DNA from: Ceratothoa steindachneri
Lineage: Eukaryota; Arthropoda; Malacostraca; Isopoda; Cymothoidae
NCBI GenBank assembly: GCA_963969495.1
Contig: OZ018338.1
Span: 47,475,922 to 47,539,921, forward strand
DNA: 64,000 nucleotides
Reading direction: 5' to 3'
The notes beneath the pieces were generated by a model. It worked only from the letters and a program-made list of their open reading frames with translations, did not search any database and was not told where the DNA came from. Of this stretch, positions 22,341 to 33,042 are shown piece after piece (the first letter of the stretch is position 1; every line of letters starts with the position of its first letter). Position numbers and translations under genes: made by a program.

Positions 22341-22799
22341 TTGGGTTTAGCCGATGTCTGTGTAAATTGCCATAAACCGTAAACGATAAATCCCTATTGT
22401 ATACGGCCAAATATGTAAATTGTGAAGAGTCACACCCGGCTTCATCTAAGCAATCGGAGATGTATTTCGTAGAGAAGGACGTCATGGCTGTTCAAAACCT
22501 GAACCGATTCTTTTTTTGCAAGACTAAGGATTTGGTCCTGTCGCGGCTTTGCGACTTAGTACGTACTATGCTCTGAGATTTAAGTAGGCACCAGGCCTAC
22601 GAGGCCGGTCGCTTCCGAGCCAATTCAGAATTATTTAGCTGGTTCGACTTTCCTGGGGCACACCCCTGGCAGAGCTGTCGGCTCTTAGGGCTCAAACCCC
22701 GCCTCCGCTAAAATTAGGGCTCCCCCCCCCCTGCTGCGGTGTAAACGTTTCCCGTAAGGCGAAACGGCCGTGCGCCTCCACGAATTCGTTATACTCAGT

Positions 22800-25690
22800 T
22801 TCAGGGCAACTGCCACCTGAAAGCAAACATCGGTCGTGCTTGGCGTGGGCGCGGTGGCCTGCATTTCACGAAATGACTGAATTCTCTATCTCAGTCGAGG
22901 AGTTTAGGTCGGTAGATGAGGCCGTTGAGTTCTTCTCCAGCAACCTCATCGCCACGGGCCTGACTATTATTCCTAAAACATCTGGCCATTTTGCACGCCG
23001 ACCACTCCCATGTTGATCAACCGAGTGTGAGACGGCCCTCAAACAGAAGCGTTATGCCTACATGCGCTATAAGCGCCTCCCGAACGATTTCACTGTCGGG
23101 GAATTTCGTCGGGCTAGGGCTAGGTTCCGGTATATTTCGAAGCACGCCCGCTGCTCTTCTTGGCGGGCATACGTTTCATCACTTAACGGGAAGACATCTC
23201 TAGCAGAGGTGTGGAAGCGAGTCAAAAGGATTCGGGGCAAGTTCTCGCAGGACTTCCCTCCCGTTCTCCAGGAGAATGGGGCCGCAATCTCGGACCCCAC
23301 GTCCGTGGTGGAATCCTTAGCGACCGCTTTCTCCGCATTCTCTAGCTGGGCTGCTGCTCCGCCATCATTCAATGCACGTATTGAAGGCGCGGAAGGCCGC
23401 CGGCTGGACTTTTCCTCCAGAGGCGGTTTCAACGACAGGTTTACTGTGAGGAAGTTGCGCTCCGCTCTTGCTTCGTGCGCGGACACCGCCCATGGTCCGG
23501 ACGATGTCCCGTACGCCATGCTTCGACACCTGGGTGAGCGAGGAATGGCCTTTCTGTTAGATTTGTTCAACAGGATCTGGGTGAAGGGTCTCCTCCCAGA
23601 TTCCTGGCGAATCGTTACTGTGCTCGCTTTTCGTAAAGCGAAGAGAGAGCAATCTAAGAAAGATCACTCTAACCTCCCGCACGTGAAATTTTGAGAAATG
23701 GTAAATGTTATATAAGCCTTTTTTTCTGGAGAGCGGGAGCAAGCTGTCTTCTGAACAGTACGGCTTTCGCAAGTTCCACTCCACATCGAATACTCTGCTC
23801 CGACTGGAAAATGCCGTCTTCGAGGCCTTCCTTCGTAGGCAGCACTACACCACGGTGTTTTTCGATCTGGAGAACGCCTATAATACCTCATGGTGATACA
23901 CAATCATGGAAATGGTCGATTCTACCTACGGATGGGGGGGAACACTCACTGTCACACTCTTTATCCTGAGCATAAACGGCATCACATCGGTGCTGCCGGA
24001 AGATGTTCTCGCTATAATCTACGTGGACGACCATTCGATCTCTTTTTGTGCGGCCCAGATGCCAACTCTGGAGCGTCGACTCTAACAGCATTGAACCGCG
24101 TCTCCCGCTATGCCAAAGCGGACAGGCTTCTGTTTTCCTTCGCAAGGACTAAGTTGATGCACTTCTGTAGCCATTCACGGCTCAACCCGGACCCAGACTT
24201 GTTCCTGAATGGGGTGCTCCTGGAAGTGGTGGACTTGCACCGTTTCCTTGGTCTTGTATTTTACCGACGCCTCACCTAGGAAGCTCATATTCTCAGCCTT
24301 AGGTTCTCTTGTACCCGCGCCATGGATATTCTTCGTTCCGTGACGTTCAGCGCTTGGGGCGTTGATACGGCTACTGCCTTACTTTTTTATCGATCCTTTG
24401 TTCGTTTGAAGCTAGACTACGGATGCGAGTTTATGCATCCGCAGCCGAGCGTTTATTGCGGAAGGTTGACTCGATCCACCACACCGGCCTTCGGCCTGCG
24501 ACCGGTGCCTTCCGCACTTCTTCCATTGAGAGCCGACTTGTCGATGCTAGGCAGATTCAACTCGCTCCGCACCGTGAATAGTGCATAATTTGCCTGTACG
24601 CGCGACCCCGGCACCTCTCTTAGTCTCCAACAGCTCTCACTTCATCCGCAGCTGATCTCGACGGTGCCTATGTGGCCGAGAGACACCAGTCATACTCTAA
24701 ACCTTTGTCGTTGAGAGTTAAGAAACTCCTTCGAGAGCTAGGTAAAGTTTTCGGGCTGGTGGCGCCACTGGTTCTGCCCAGGAAGCCATCCTGGAGGGTA
24801 CCACCTTTGACTATTTGTCGCCACGCCTGTGCTTCCAAAGCTTCTTCAGGGCCGGAGTATTGCGTTCGGTCTTTTGGGGGCACACTTCGTGTAACGCTGA
24901 AACCGTGCCAATGTATACGGATGGCTCTAAATCCCAAGAACTAATCGGTTTCCACGCCGTATCCCATCTGTTCGAAGTCAGGGGGCTCTGCCAGGCGCTG
25001 CGTCCGTCTTCACAGCCGTGTTGGTTGCAATACACGGCTCAGTACGGGAGATAACGCAACGTGGCCGGTTTGGAGACCGAATTTTGATTTATATCGACTC
25101 ACAAAGCGCCCTGAGTGCTCTCGGGTCATTGGAATCTCTGCATCCCTTGCTTTGTGATATCCTTGATTCCAAGGTTTTAGAGAGCCAAGCTTGTGCCGAG
25201 ATTGTCTTATGCTGGGTTCCTGAACATGTAGGAATTGCGGGGAATGAGGGCGCCAAAGAGTCCGCGAGGACTGGGCGAACAGACCAGCGTTTTTCACTTC
25301 CTCGCACCTGCTATATGGCAGGAATACTGGCTGCCCTCCGGGCGGTTTGGCAGATGGTCGAGGGGAACTCAAAATTACGTGCTATTTCGCCGCTAGTGTT
25401 CCAATAGACCTACTCCACAATGCGCGACGGCTTCAGGTTGATTTCTGTCGTCTCCGAATTGGGCACATTTGCCTGACGCACTGCCATTTGATGGAGTGCT
25501 CCCCTGCGCCTTATTTCAACGACTGCGTTCTCCCCCAGATTGTTCTGTACATTCTTGTTGAATGTTCCAGTCTTATTGATCTTCATGCACATCACCTGTT
25601 CCTGTACCGGGAAGAGCGGGGTTGCTACCGCTTGTCCCATGGACTTGAGACTGGTTCGTGCACCCTGACCTGCAGACTATACGACTTTAT
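22800..25690 (+). pseudogene. LINE 2a ORF2 relic: RT, RNase H and C-terminal Cys/His motif
   Basis: After the lost endonuclease, the linker and RT run from about 22880. The longest piece, 23062-23694, includes HGPDDVPYAMLRHLGERG and PDSWRIVTVLAFRK. Frames then shift; the P-Q-G block present in copy 2c is deleted near 23940, but the polymerase motif IIYVDDHS survives at about 24012. RNase H follows: YTDGSKS near 24915, VLVAIHGS near 25017, IDSQSALSAL near 25093 and GIAGNEGAK near 25231. Its catalytic Glu (E in ELVAIH of 2c) is Val here, and the final Asp of GNEGAD-like motifs is Lys. The end holds RLRIGHICLTHCHLM near 25450 and a C-x-x-C/H-like tail. It cannot make a working protein. Confidence 0.85.
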
Positions 25691-25855
25691 TTGACTTTGT
25701 TATGGGTCGCATGCTGCTGTGCTGGGGGGAGGCGGGCTTACCCCCGACACTGGAGCACGCTTCCTTCTTGTTACCTTTTTGCTTTGTTTTCTTTCATGAT
25801 CTTTTTATCCTTGTTATTTTTTAGTTACTTGTTATTTGTTTGTTTTTTTTTATAT

Positions 25856-25871
25856 AGCCTAGTCGTAGGCT
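25856..25871 (+). other. Stem-loop in the 3' UTR of LINE 2a
   Basis: AGCCTA-GTCG-TAGGCT forms a 6-bp stem with a 4-base loop, about 65 bases before the 3' end. Equivalent hairpins occur in copies 2b and 2c. Confidence 0.65.
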
Positions 25872-25935
25872 CTAGTGATTACGGTGACTTATGCCCAAGT
25901 AGGCAGTCGCCAGATGGGCTCCTAAAAAAGAAAAT

Positions 25936-26373
25936 CGTGAGCATACAAAGACGGGCTCTTCGATTCTTCTTGAAAATCAGATGTTTCTTTGCCGGCGCCC
26001 GAGCAAGCAACCCAAAACCACGTAATCTCCGGGAAACTGTTTTGCGCGATACGTTGACATCGGTGGGGGAGATGAACTCACGGTATATCTCAGAAGCGCT
26101 CTTAAACCTATCCTTCAGTGACATTCTAATCATAATACAAAACAGTCTTGGTGACGTTTCACGAGGTCTACCAGTTTGAGGTTTAGCATCTGTCGATTCT
26201 GATGACTTAAAACGAGCTACACTTCGTTGTACAACACTTATAGACCTTCCTACAGTAGTTTCTATTACAGAATTTGACTTGCCCTCTTGGTGAAGCCACA
26301 CAATCCTTTGTTTTTCATCACAGGACACCGGTCGTCTCTCACAAGCCGCCATGTTGACATTTGAATGTTCCAA
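25936..26373 (-). pseudogene. Tc1-like transposase, N-terminal half, truncated by LINE 2a
   Basis: From the Met at 26373 the frame reads through the first DNA-binding domain: DEKQRIVWLHQEGKSNSVIE then VGRSISVVQRSVARF, a helix-turn-helix pair. A GRPRE linker resembling the Tc1 GRPR motif is next. The second helix-turn-helix includes SASEIYREF and VSRKTVSRRLRGFGLLAR. The catalytic domain is absent; at about 25936 the sequence passes into the antisense 3' end of LINE 2a. The rest was not found on the far side of the LINE, so deletion accompanied or followed insertion. It differs from the Tc1 relic in intron 4. Confidence 0.88.
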
Positions 26374-26871
26374 TAATGTATGATCATAAGAAGTAACTTT
26401 AGCCCATCAACAGTCTCCTAAACACAAATACCTCGGTTGGTAGTTCACTTTTTCTAAGTGACCCTTAACCTTTGGCCGCTGCAATTTGGAAGATAGTTTG
26501 TTTATTTCCTCATAACTTACGAAATATTTAATTTCATTCACTTGAAATTTTCAAGAAAGATAGATATTAGATATATATAAATATGCGTATAATATATAGT
26601 CTCAACGTTTTGTTAAACTTCTATAATAAATATTTAAATACGCTGGATCTTACTGACCTTTATATTATGGACGCTACTGTACAAGGAAGGATCAACTTCT
26701 ATCCCCTACAAGACAATATTGCCCTAATCAAACTTTTCATAAGTGTCGCATCCATGCCTATCCCCCTTGACGGATATATCAAATTCTATCACTTAATTTC
26801 CATTTGATTTTTGTCCTTTTGGTGTCTTCATGAAGACGTGGTTTATTAATCTATTGTTTATTCCTTTTCAG
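26374..26871 (+). other. End of intron 5, no gene
   Basis: AT-rich; ends in the acceptor TTATTCCTTTTCAG. Confidence 0.6.
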
Positions 26872-27234
26872 GTGGAATGTCCGACAACAGCTCATTGCAG
26901 CTCGAGCATAAAAGCACCTAAATCTCAGTCAAAACAAACATTTCCAGAATTATCAGATGAGCACCAGGTTGATGTAAGTCATCCGCAAATTGCATCAAAA
27001 ATGAATAGTAGTTTCCTTCAGGAAGATCCCATAACATTTAAAATTAAAGCAAATAGGAATTCTAAGTCTGGATCTCCTAATAAAGATCAGCAAAGCTCAA
27101 ATGCGACGGGAACTAAAGTCGGTTCATCTGGTCTTGGGAAAGACGATCCCAGCCAACCATTGCAAGATAAATGCAATATTTATGATGATTATGAATTGTG
27201 GGCAGGAAGCAATAATTTCTCAGAGAAATTATAA
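26872..27234 (+). CDS. K2P potassium channel, terminal exon with stop (probable)
   Basis: The exon begins in phase 0 after a strong polypyrimidine acceptor and runs 120 codons to a TAA at 27232-27234. The product is hydrophilic and low in complexity, rich in Ser, Lys, Asn and Gln: VECPTTAHCSSSIKAPKSQS near the start, SGSPNKDQQSSNATGTK in the middle, and YDDYELWAGSNNFSEKL at the end. No domain is recognised. It fits as the cytosolic tail of the channel because of strand, phase match and a downstream poly(A) signal. Codon use is AT-rich, like the other channel exons. The link to the channel is inferred; RNA evidence would confirm it. Confidence 0.72.
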   Translation: MECPTTAHCSSSIKAPKSQSKQTFPELSDEHQVDVSHPQIASKMNSSFLQEDPITFKIKANRNSKSGSPNKDQQSSNATGTKVGSSGLGKDDPSQPLQDKCNIYDDYELWAGSNNFSEKL

Positions 27235-27353
27235 TATTTTTATTGCAAGTTTTGATATAAAAATGTAAAATCAAAAGGAAACAGGAAAGGAAGGTTTTCC
27301 AAAGTGTTCGAACCCCACTTGTGAAATTGTTGGCAACTTGAAAGGCCTGTCCG

Positions 27354-27359
27354 AATAAA
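27354..27359 (+). promoter_or_regulatory. Candidate poly(A) signal AATAAA
   Basis: AATAAA lies 120 bases after the stop codon of the terminal channel exon, a normal spacing for a short 3' UTR. Confidence 0.55.
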
Positions 27360-29379
27360 AAATTCACAAATGTGGCAAATATGCTCCCGATTTGTTAAAT
27401 TAGGTACGCTAAACTCTGTGTTCTACTACTTAGCATTATGAAGATGCTAATTTCAAATGTTAGTTCATCAATGAACAGGTGAGCACAAATTCTCGTAAGA
27501 GAAAGTTAATTTTCGCTACAATAATGAATACTACTCCCAGTTTGTTTGTTTCTTAAGTATTTCACAAGTTAACGTTTCTAGTTTTCACTAGCCAATACCT
27601 GCTTTTATACTCAATTGAATATATCATTAATGAGAGGCCTGGCAAATAATATAGCTTAGAAAAGTTAATTTAAAAACAACAACGGGACAATCGTAAAAAC
27701 CAACACAAAGGGAATAGTGCTAAACCTACTCTAAATTTACGTAAATGTACACAAATACTTTAAAGCATATACGCAATTTAACAACTGTTAAAGACACTGT
27801 TTTAAAACTTAAAGTAAACGCTAACATTTTCAGAGCAATTGCCAAAGGGCGTCTGAAGACAAAAGCCTGAAGAGAGTATGAACAAAAAAGGAACTAGGGA
27901 GGCAAAGTACAATAAGAATTAAGCGGAGGGTAAAGGAAGTTGATAAAACATAGATTAATATATTCCTAACGAGACACGATCAGAAATGATTTAAACAAAT
28001 TCAAAGTTGTCTGGAAATTTAGTTCGACAATATATGGAGTGAAGTCGAGTCAGGAAAAGCTCTTTCTTAGACGGAATCGAGCGCACCTTTCTGCCAACGT
28101 ATTTCCCCTGACTACATCCGGAACAATTAAATTCATAAATGACGGAGTACCTTGGCTCAAGCAGGATTATGTCCTCACTGTTAAAATATTGCCCCGATCG
28201 GTGTTTATTTATAAAACTTATATTAAAATCAGTTTAAATTATATAAATTATATTAGATTCAGTAAATTAAAAGTACTTTATTCTAAAAAATAAATATTAA
28301 AATAAGTAAGAAAAAAAGTAAATATATTGTTATGTCCATTTTACATTTGTTAAAAAAAGTCTGGAAAAATAATGTAGCGAAAATCTTTAGAAACAGAAGG
28401 AAGTATGATTTTCCGATCATAATTTTTATTGAGAAATTTTACTGGTCTTTTGTTCAAGTTACAGGAAACGCATTACCTTTGAAAATTTTCAGAAAAATTC
28501 AACCTCTTTATGCAATCTGGAGTATGAGAAACAAATGAAGGCTGGAAAAAGTAAGGTTACAATAAAATAATATTAGAGGAAAAATAGCAAAAATAAGAAG
28601 TTCATAAAGGTTGGTTTGCTATGAACTTTAAGCTTCGAACTTTGTTGGCGAATGTGAGATATCCAAAAGATCTTCTTTTTCTGTTGTTTTCTTAGGGATT
28701 TCCTTCTTGCAATGTCTATATGGGTATAGTGCTCAGACTCCAGAATGTTCGAGAAAAGAAGGTTTTAGAAGGGTCGCAATTATTAAGAAAATTGCATCAG
28801 AAATTCAGTTTTATGGATTTTTCGAGAACATTTTTAAGCTTCACGTACCTAATATTATAAATAGTGAATTTAAATATAAAATAACTAAATTACGTCATAA
28901 AAGTTTGAAAATAAATAGTTATTAGTTTATAGTTTGTTAAATTTTATAATAATCGTATTGTTATAAATGTAGTTTTGATCTAGATAGTTCCGAATTGCTT
29001 ATGTAGCTTGTATGGGAAAGAGTGTCATCTAGCTAAAAAATGTAGCCTCTATCTGTGTATAATTTACGAAAATTACGAAGTAGATTGCTATGTAACAGCC
29101 TAATGAAGCTCTTCACAATCTTTAGTGTGATTAAAATGAATTCTTGTTTTTCTTTTCCACGATATTCTTTGCCGAAACTATTGCTTTATTGCTGAATTGT
29201 TAGATGCCATGATAAAACCGCGAAGGTTGAATATCCCTTTTATTCAAACGAAATCTTTGTCATAGTACTGGTCGCTCAATCTTAATAGATCAAATTTTTA
29301 TTGTCTCCCCTGTTCCTTTTATGTTCTCGCTTAAAATATTAGAGTCACTAGATATTAAAATAACAAGACCCATCACTTA
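27360..29379. other. Intergenic AT-rich DNA, nothing recognised
   Basis: Two kilobases with no supported feature. Short open frames at 28039-28293 and 28707-28925 show no family pattern. Confidence 0.5.
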
Positions 29380-29635
29380 ATGAAACTAACTCAACCCTCA
29401 TCCACATTAGCTAACTCAACAACAAACCGAAGTAACTTTCAATTCTGTTTCCCACCCCCTCCTTCACTCTCAGAATTTTCCATGACCTACTCTGGTAGAG
29501 ACACAGAAATTTCACAAAATTCTTCATTATTAGCATCATCTTTCTTGCAATGGCAGATATAATGTTTGCCGTCATTTGAGACAACAAAATACTCAAACAC
29601 GGCAGATCTTCTTTTTGTTTTAGATGTAGTAGCCA
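29380..29635 (-). pseudogene. BED-type zinc finger relic (hAT/ZBED-like N-terminus)
   Basis: The minus strand from an ATG at 29635 reads MATTSKTKRRSAVFEYF, then DGKHYICHCKKD. The K-x-R-S-x-V-(W/F)-E-Y-F pattern followed by C-x-C is typical of the start of BED fingers carried by hAT transposases and ZBED genes. The second Cys spacing is off and the frame stops after SVSLPE, about 50 codons in. The catalytic part was not seen. Probable dead transposon fragment. Confidence 0.45.
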
Positions 29636-30874
29636 TTTTAATGGTGTTTAAGAAAATAAATTATACAAGCTAAGCAAAAACAAGTTTTGTATGTTACAAA
29701 TTAAAACATTAATTCTAGATTATTAGGTGAAAGAAAATAAGAAATAATTAGTTAATTTGGGGGGGGAAAATAATTTGGTTTACTTTTAATAGATTATGAC
29801 ATAATGAAAAGGATTTTTCAAACTGATAAATTTTTATTATTGTTGAGAAAGAGCAAAATTTATGCTGGACTCCATAATCTAAGGAAAGCCATCAGTTTCT
29901 TTTTCACTTCAAATACCGCATTTAATCCTTCTAACTTTTGTAAGTCAATCATTTTAATTATGTGATAACTAGATAAATAGCGTTAATTTAATTTAATCAT
30001 TCTAATTTCTCTAATTTAAAAATTTGAATAGTTAACTAAATAATGTAATTTTATTAGAAATAGGAAAGATTTTTAACATGTATTCACATATTATTTATGC
30101 AGACGAACACAATCGCACTCAGATAGACTGAGAGGTTAACGTTAAGCGTTTTGAATAATAAATATAATTCCTGTTATAACACATCGTTCTATAAATTACT
30201 GCCCAACTACCATCTGATTATTTTATTGTTATATATTTAAAACTTAACTTTGTAGATATGTTTTTATTGAAATATACCTTTTTCAATTATCCGTCTTCTT
30301 TTACTCCATATTTTCTCCAAAGACGACCAATGCAGAACCCCTTTTGTTTCAACCTTCACGTTCTTTAGAAATCCTAAACTGAGCATGTTTTGTCTTGGAA
30401 TTGAAGGAACACCTCTCCAAAACCAGCACCAAATCAGTGGAACATCGGTGTAGCACAGAGTTGGCAACCTTCCGCCACGCGAGCCTATTTAGTGTTACTG
30501 ATAAGAGGTACGAAATATATTGTTTTCATCAGTGGGGGTTGATCATCATATGGGGTTGATGCACCTATAAAAGAGATTTAATAATAATTGTTTTAATCAC
30601 CTTGCTATCCGCTCAATTCACTCAGGAAGAATTCCTACTTGTAATTTTAAATATTACATAACTGGCGTGTGTATAACTAACTGCTCCAGGTACTTCTCGG
30701 CGGGGAAAATAAGCATCTCGAATGGGGCATGATTCAGATATCTTGAATTTTAGCGTGCATGAATAAAACAGATAATTATACAAAAGTACCTCCCCCCCCT
30801 CCTACATTGGCACATTGTCACCAATTGATTCATTTTATTATTTAGTAAAATGATATGAGTAATGATATAGGTAA
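29636..30874. other. Intergenic AT-rich DNA, nothing recognised
   Basis: No supported feature. Confidence 0.5.
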
Positions 30875-31058
30875 CTTTCGCGAAGATGAGCCAGACTGGG
30901 ACATTCAACAAGAATGTGCTGAACAATTTGAGAGAAGACACAGTCGTCGCATTAAGTTACAGGAGAGCGCTTCATCAAATGGCGGTGCATCCCGCGAAAG
31001 TGCCCAATTCGAAGACGACAGAAATCGACATGAGGCCGTCGTGGCATTGGAAATTTAG
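30875..31058 (-). mobile_element. LINE family 2, fragment 2f (C-terminal Cys/His region)
   Basis: The plus-strand sequence CGCGAAGATGAGCCAGACTG then GACATTC and the following 150 bases align almost base for base with 60650-60815 of copy 2c. The piece encodes, antisense, the Cys/His end of ORF2. It abuts the 3' end of LINE family 3. Confidence 0.8.
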
Positions 31059-31340
31059 GATTTAAAGAAGAAGCAAGTTAGACAGTTGCCCAATTCAAGT
31101 GGAACCTAAAATGCAGCACGAACAAATGGGAGCAAATTAATTTAAAAAAATGGGGGAGAAGACCATTATGAGATAAAAAAAATTTTAAATGAAGGTTTAA
31201 AAGATACCTGCCAGAAAGAAACAAAGACAGGACAGGCGATCGATAGTTGAAAGGGTTGGAAAACAGGACGATTGGAGAATGGCGAAATGAGGGCATTCTA
31301 GTAGAAGATGGGTGACAGTTTGGTCCCCACCAGAGCAAGG

Positions 31341-31866
31341 CCTGCTGACCAAAAGTCGCGTGCTCTCACTTATAATGATTTATGACCTTACGACCGTCAA
31401 AACTTTCAATAATTCCCCGGCTATCCTTCGGAGGACCTTGGCAATTATATCATTAGAAAGCGAATATAAAACAACATAAGGGTCTCAAATTTCGTTAATA
31501 TTTGCCGAAGAGTTATGATGTTATTGCTAAAACAAAATAATTCCTGGGATAACCTTGGGTGGTGGTGGTGTAGGTAGTGGCGGTGTAGGTGGTGGTAGTG
31601 TAGGTGGTGCAGGTGGTAGTGGTGTAGGTTGCGGTGTAGGTGTAGGTGACGGGGGTTTATGTGTTGTAGGAGGTGGTTGTGTAGGTTGTGTAGGTGATGA
31701 TTCGAAAGAGAATGTAAAACACATATGGGTTTCAAATTTCGTTAGAATCGGCCGAATAGTTACAATGTCATTACAAAAATAAAAACAAAAACAAAACGGG
31801 GACCGACCGACTGACATAGTGAGATGTAGAGTCGCCCGCGACTAGACTCGCAGGCGACTAAAAAAG
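31341..31866 (+). mobile_element. Minisatellite-bearing retroposon, copy 1, with target-site duplication
   Basis: The element interrupts the Cys/His codons of LINE family 3. GCAAGG occurs on both sides (31335-31340 and 31867-31872), and removing the element restores the reading R-P-C-S-G-G-D-Q-T-V-T-H. The left end is CCTGCTGACCAAAAGTCGCG and the right end is CGCAGGCGACTAAAAAAG, with A6 before the duplication. The centre holds about one and a half copies of a roughly 125-bp unit and a GGT-rich tract. The orientation given assumes the A tract is the 3' tail. A second copy at 53175-53918 has more units. Confidence 0.75.
31555..31700 (+). repeat. GGT/GTA-rich simple repeat inside the retroposon
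   Basis: Variants of GGTGGTGGTGTAGGTAG run for about 145 bases. Open frames on both strands across this tract (Gly-rich or Pro-rich) are artefacts of the repeat. Confidence 0.85.
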
Positions 31867-33011
31867 GCAAGGTCTGATTCGAGCGCCAGACGAAACAAAA
31901 TGGCACTGGATAAGTCTCATGTGGCCGATGCGAAGGCGGCAAAGGGACACCTATAAGGACCGTAGTCTCTGAAGTGTAGAGGGCCAAGAACGAACAGACT
32001 TTTTGATATATAATTTAAATAATAAACACCCATCTCATTTGTCCTGCCACAGTTGACAAATATAATTTCTTATAGAGGGAAAGAAATCTCGAAAAGGCAA
32101 TGCAGAGTTATCCGCAGCCACAAAATACGCTGAACGGGCCAGCTTATCAGCCGCCTCATTGCCCAAGACCCCTACATACCCGGGAACACAACAAAATAGA
32201 ACTCGATAACGGGACGCATTCTCGATCAGCAAGTTGCAGATTTCAGTGACTAAGAAATATGGAGCACTAAAAGAGTGACTTGCCTGTAAAATACACCTAG
32301 AGTCGGAGAAAATGACTAAACCTTTAAAAGGTAAAATTTTGATCAGTTTAAAAGCTAAAAGAATGGCTGAACGTTCACCGGTAAAAGTAGAAGTTGCCAG
32401 AGACAAAAACAAAGTTAAAAACTCTCCTGAGTAAGCGGCTGCGGCATCAACGCCTCTGTCTCACTTGGAACCAACTATATATATCGGCCAGTAGTGTGTG
32501 TATGAGGTCAAATGCTCGAGGAACAGGCTCTTAAGGGAGCAAGGGTCCACGGACGACTTGTCCAGGCTCCACATGCTGGTATAAACCGTGGGAGGTGGAG
32601 CACGCCAACTAGGGGCTGGCGACGACAGAGGAGCAAAGACCCTTATACCACCCAGGTTGGAGACATGATCTTCTATCCGGAGGTTCAAGGGTCAGGGTAA
32701 ATCCGGCAACCTATCGAATGCCGCAGTTGAATCGGCCACATAAAGGCATCTGTAAACCTCTGATACAGGGGCCTGCTGCTCACGACAGAGGTATCGCATA
32801 CAGATCTGGAGTCAATGATAGGTCAAGGGGATCACCCCACTCTCGAAGTAAAGACTGTTCACTGGGGAAGTGTGGAAGGCTCTACTGGAAAGACAAACTC
32901 CAAGGTTGCGAATGGGCTTCAGCATTTTAAGGGCTGAGGGGGAAACTGAGGAGTAAATTTGGCACCCATACTCCAATTTGGATTGAACGAGGAGAGTGTA
33001 TAGTAACCACA

Positions 33012-33042
33012 GTCCTCTCCCCCACGACGTGTGGGAGAGGAC
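33012..33042. other. Strong short hairpin within LINE family 3
   Basis: GTCCTCTCCCCCAC and GTGTGGGAGAGGAC are complementary at 13 of 14 positions around a 3-base loop. It lies in the RT-RNase H interval of the LINE relic. Confidence 0.7.

Larger units (their letters stand above)
20340..25936 (+). mobile_element. LINE family 2, copy 2a (endonuclease deleted), in intron 5
   Basis: This GC-rich block stands out from the AT-rich intron around it. Its parts are a possible 5' region (20340-21550), an ORF1 relic (21557-22340), an ORF2 relic (22800-25690) and a 3' UTR ending in GGGCTCCTAAAAAAGAAAA at about 25936. The 5' limit is uncertain. The 3' end lies inside a Tc1-like transposase, so the LINE landed in an older DNA transposon. 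Compared with copy 2c, the whole endonuclease catalytic region is missing: alignment resumes only at about 22800, just before the linker to the RT. Confidence 0.85.

Noticed and set aside
31445..31817. Pro/Thr/His-rich frames on the minus strand and a Gly-rich frame on the plus strand
   Set aside because: They read through the GGT-type simple repeat inside the retroposon and have no conserved domain.
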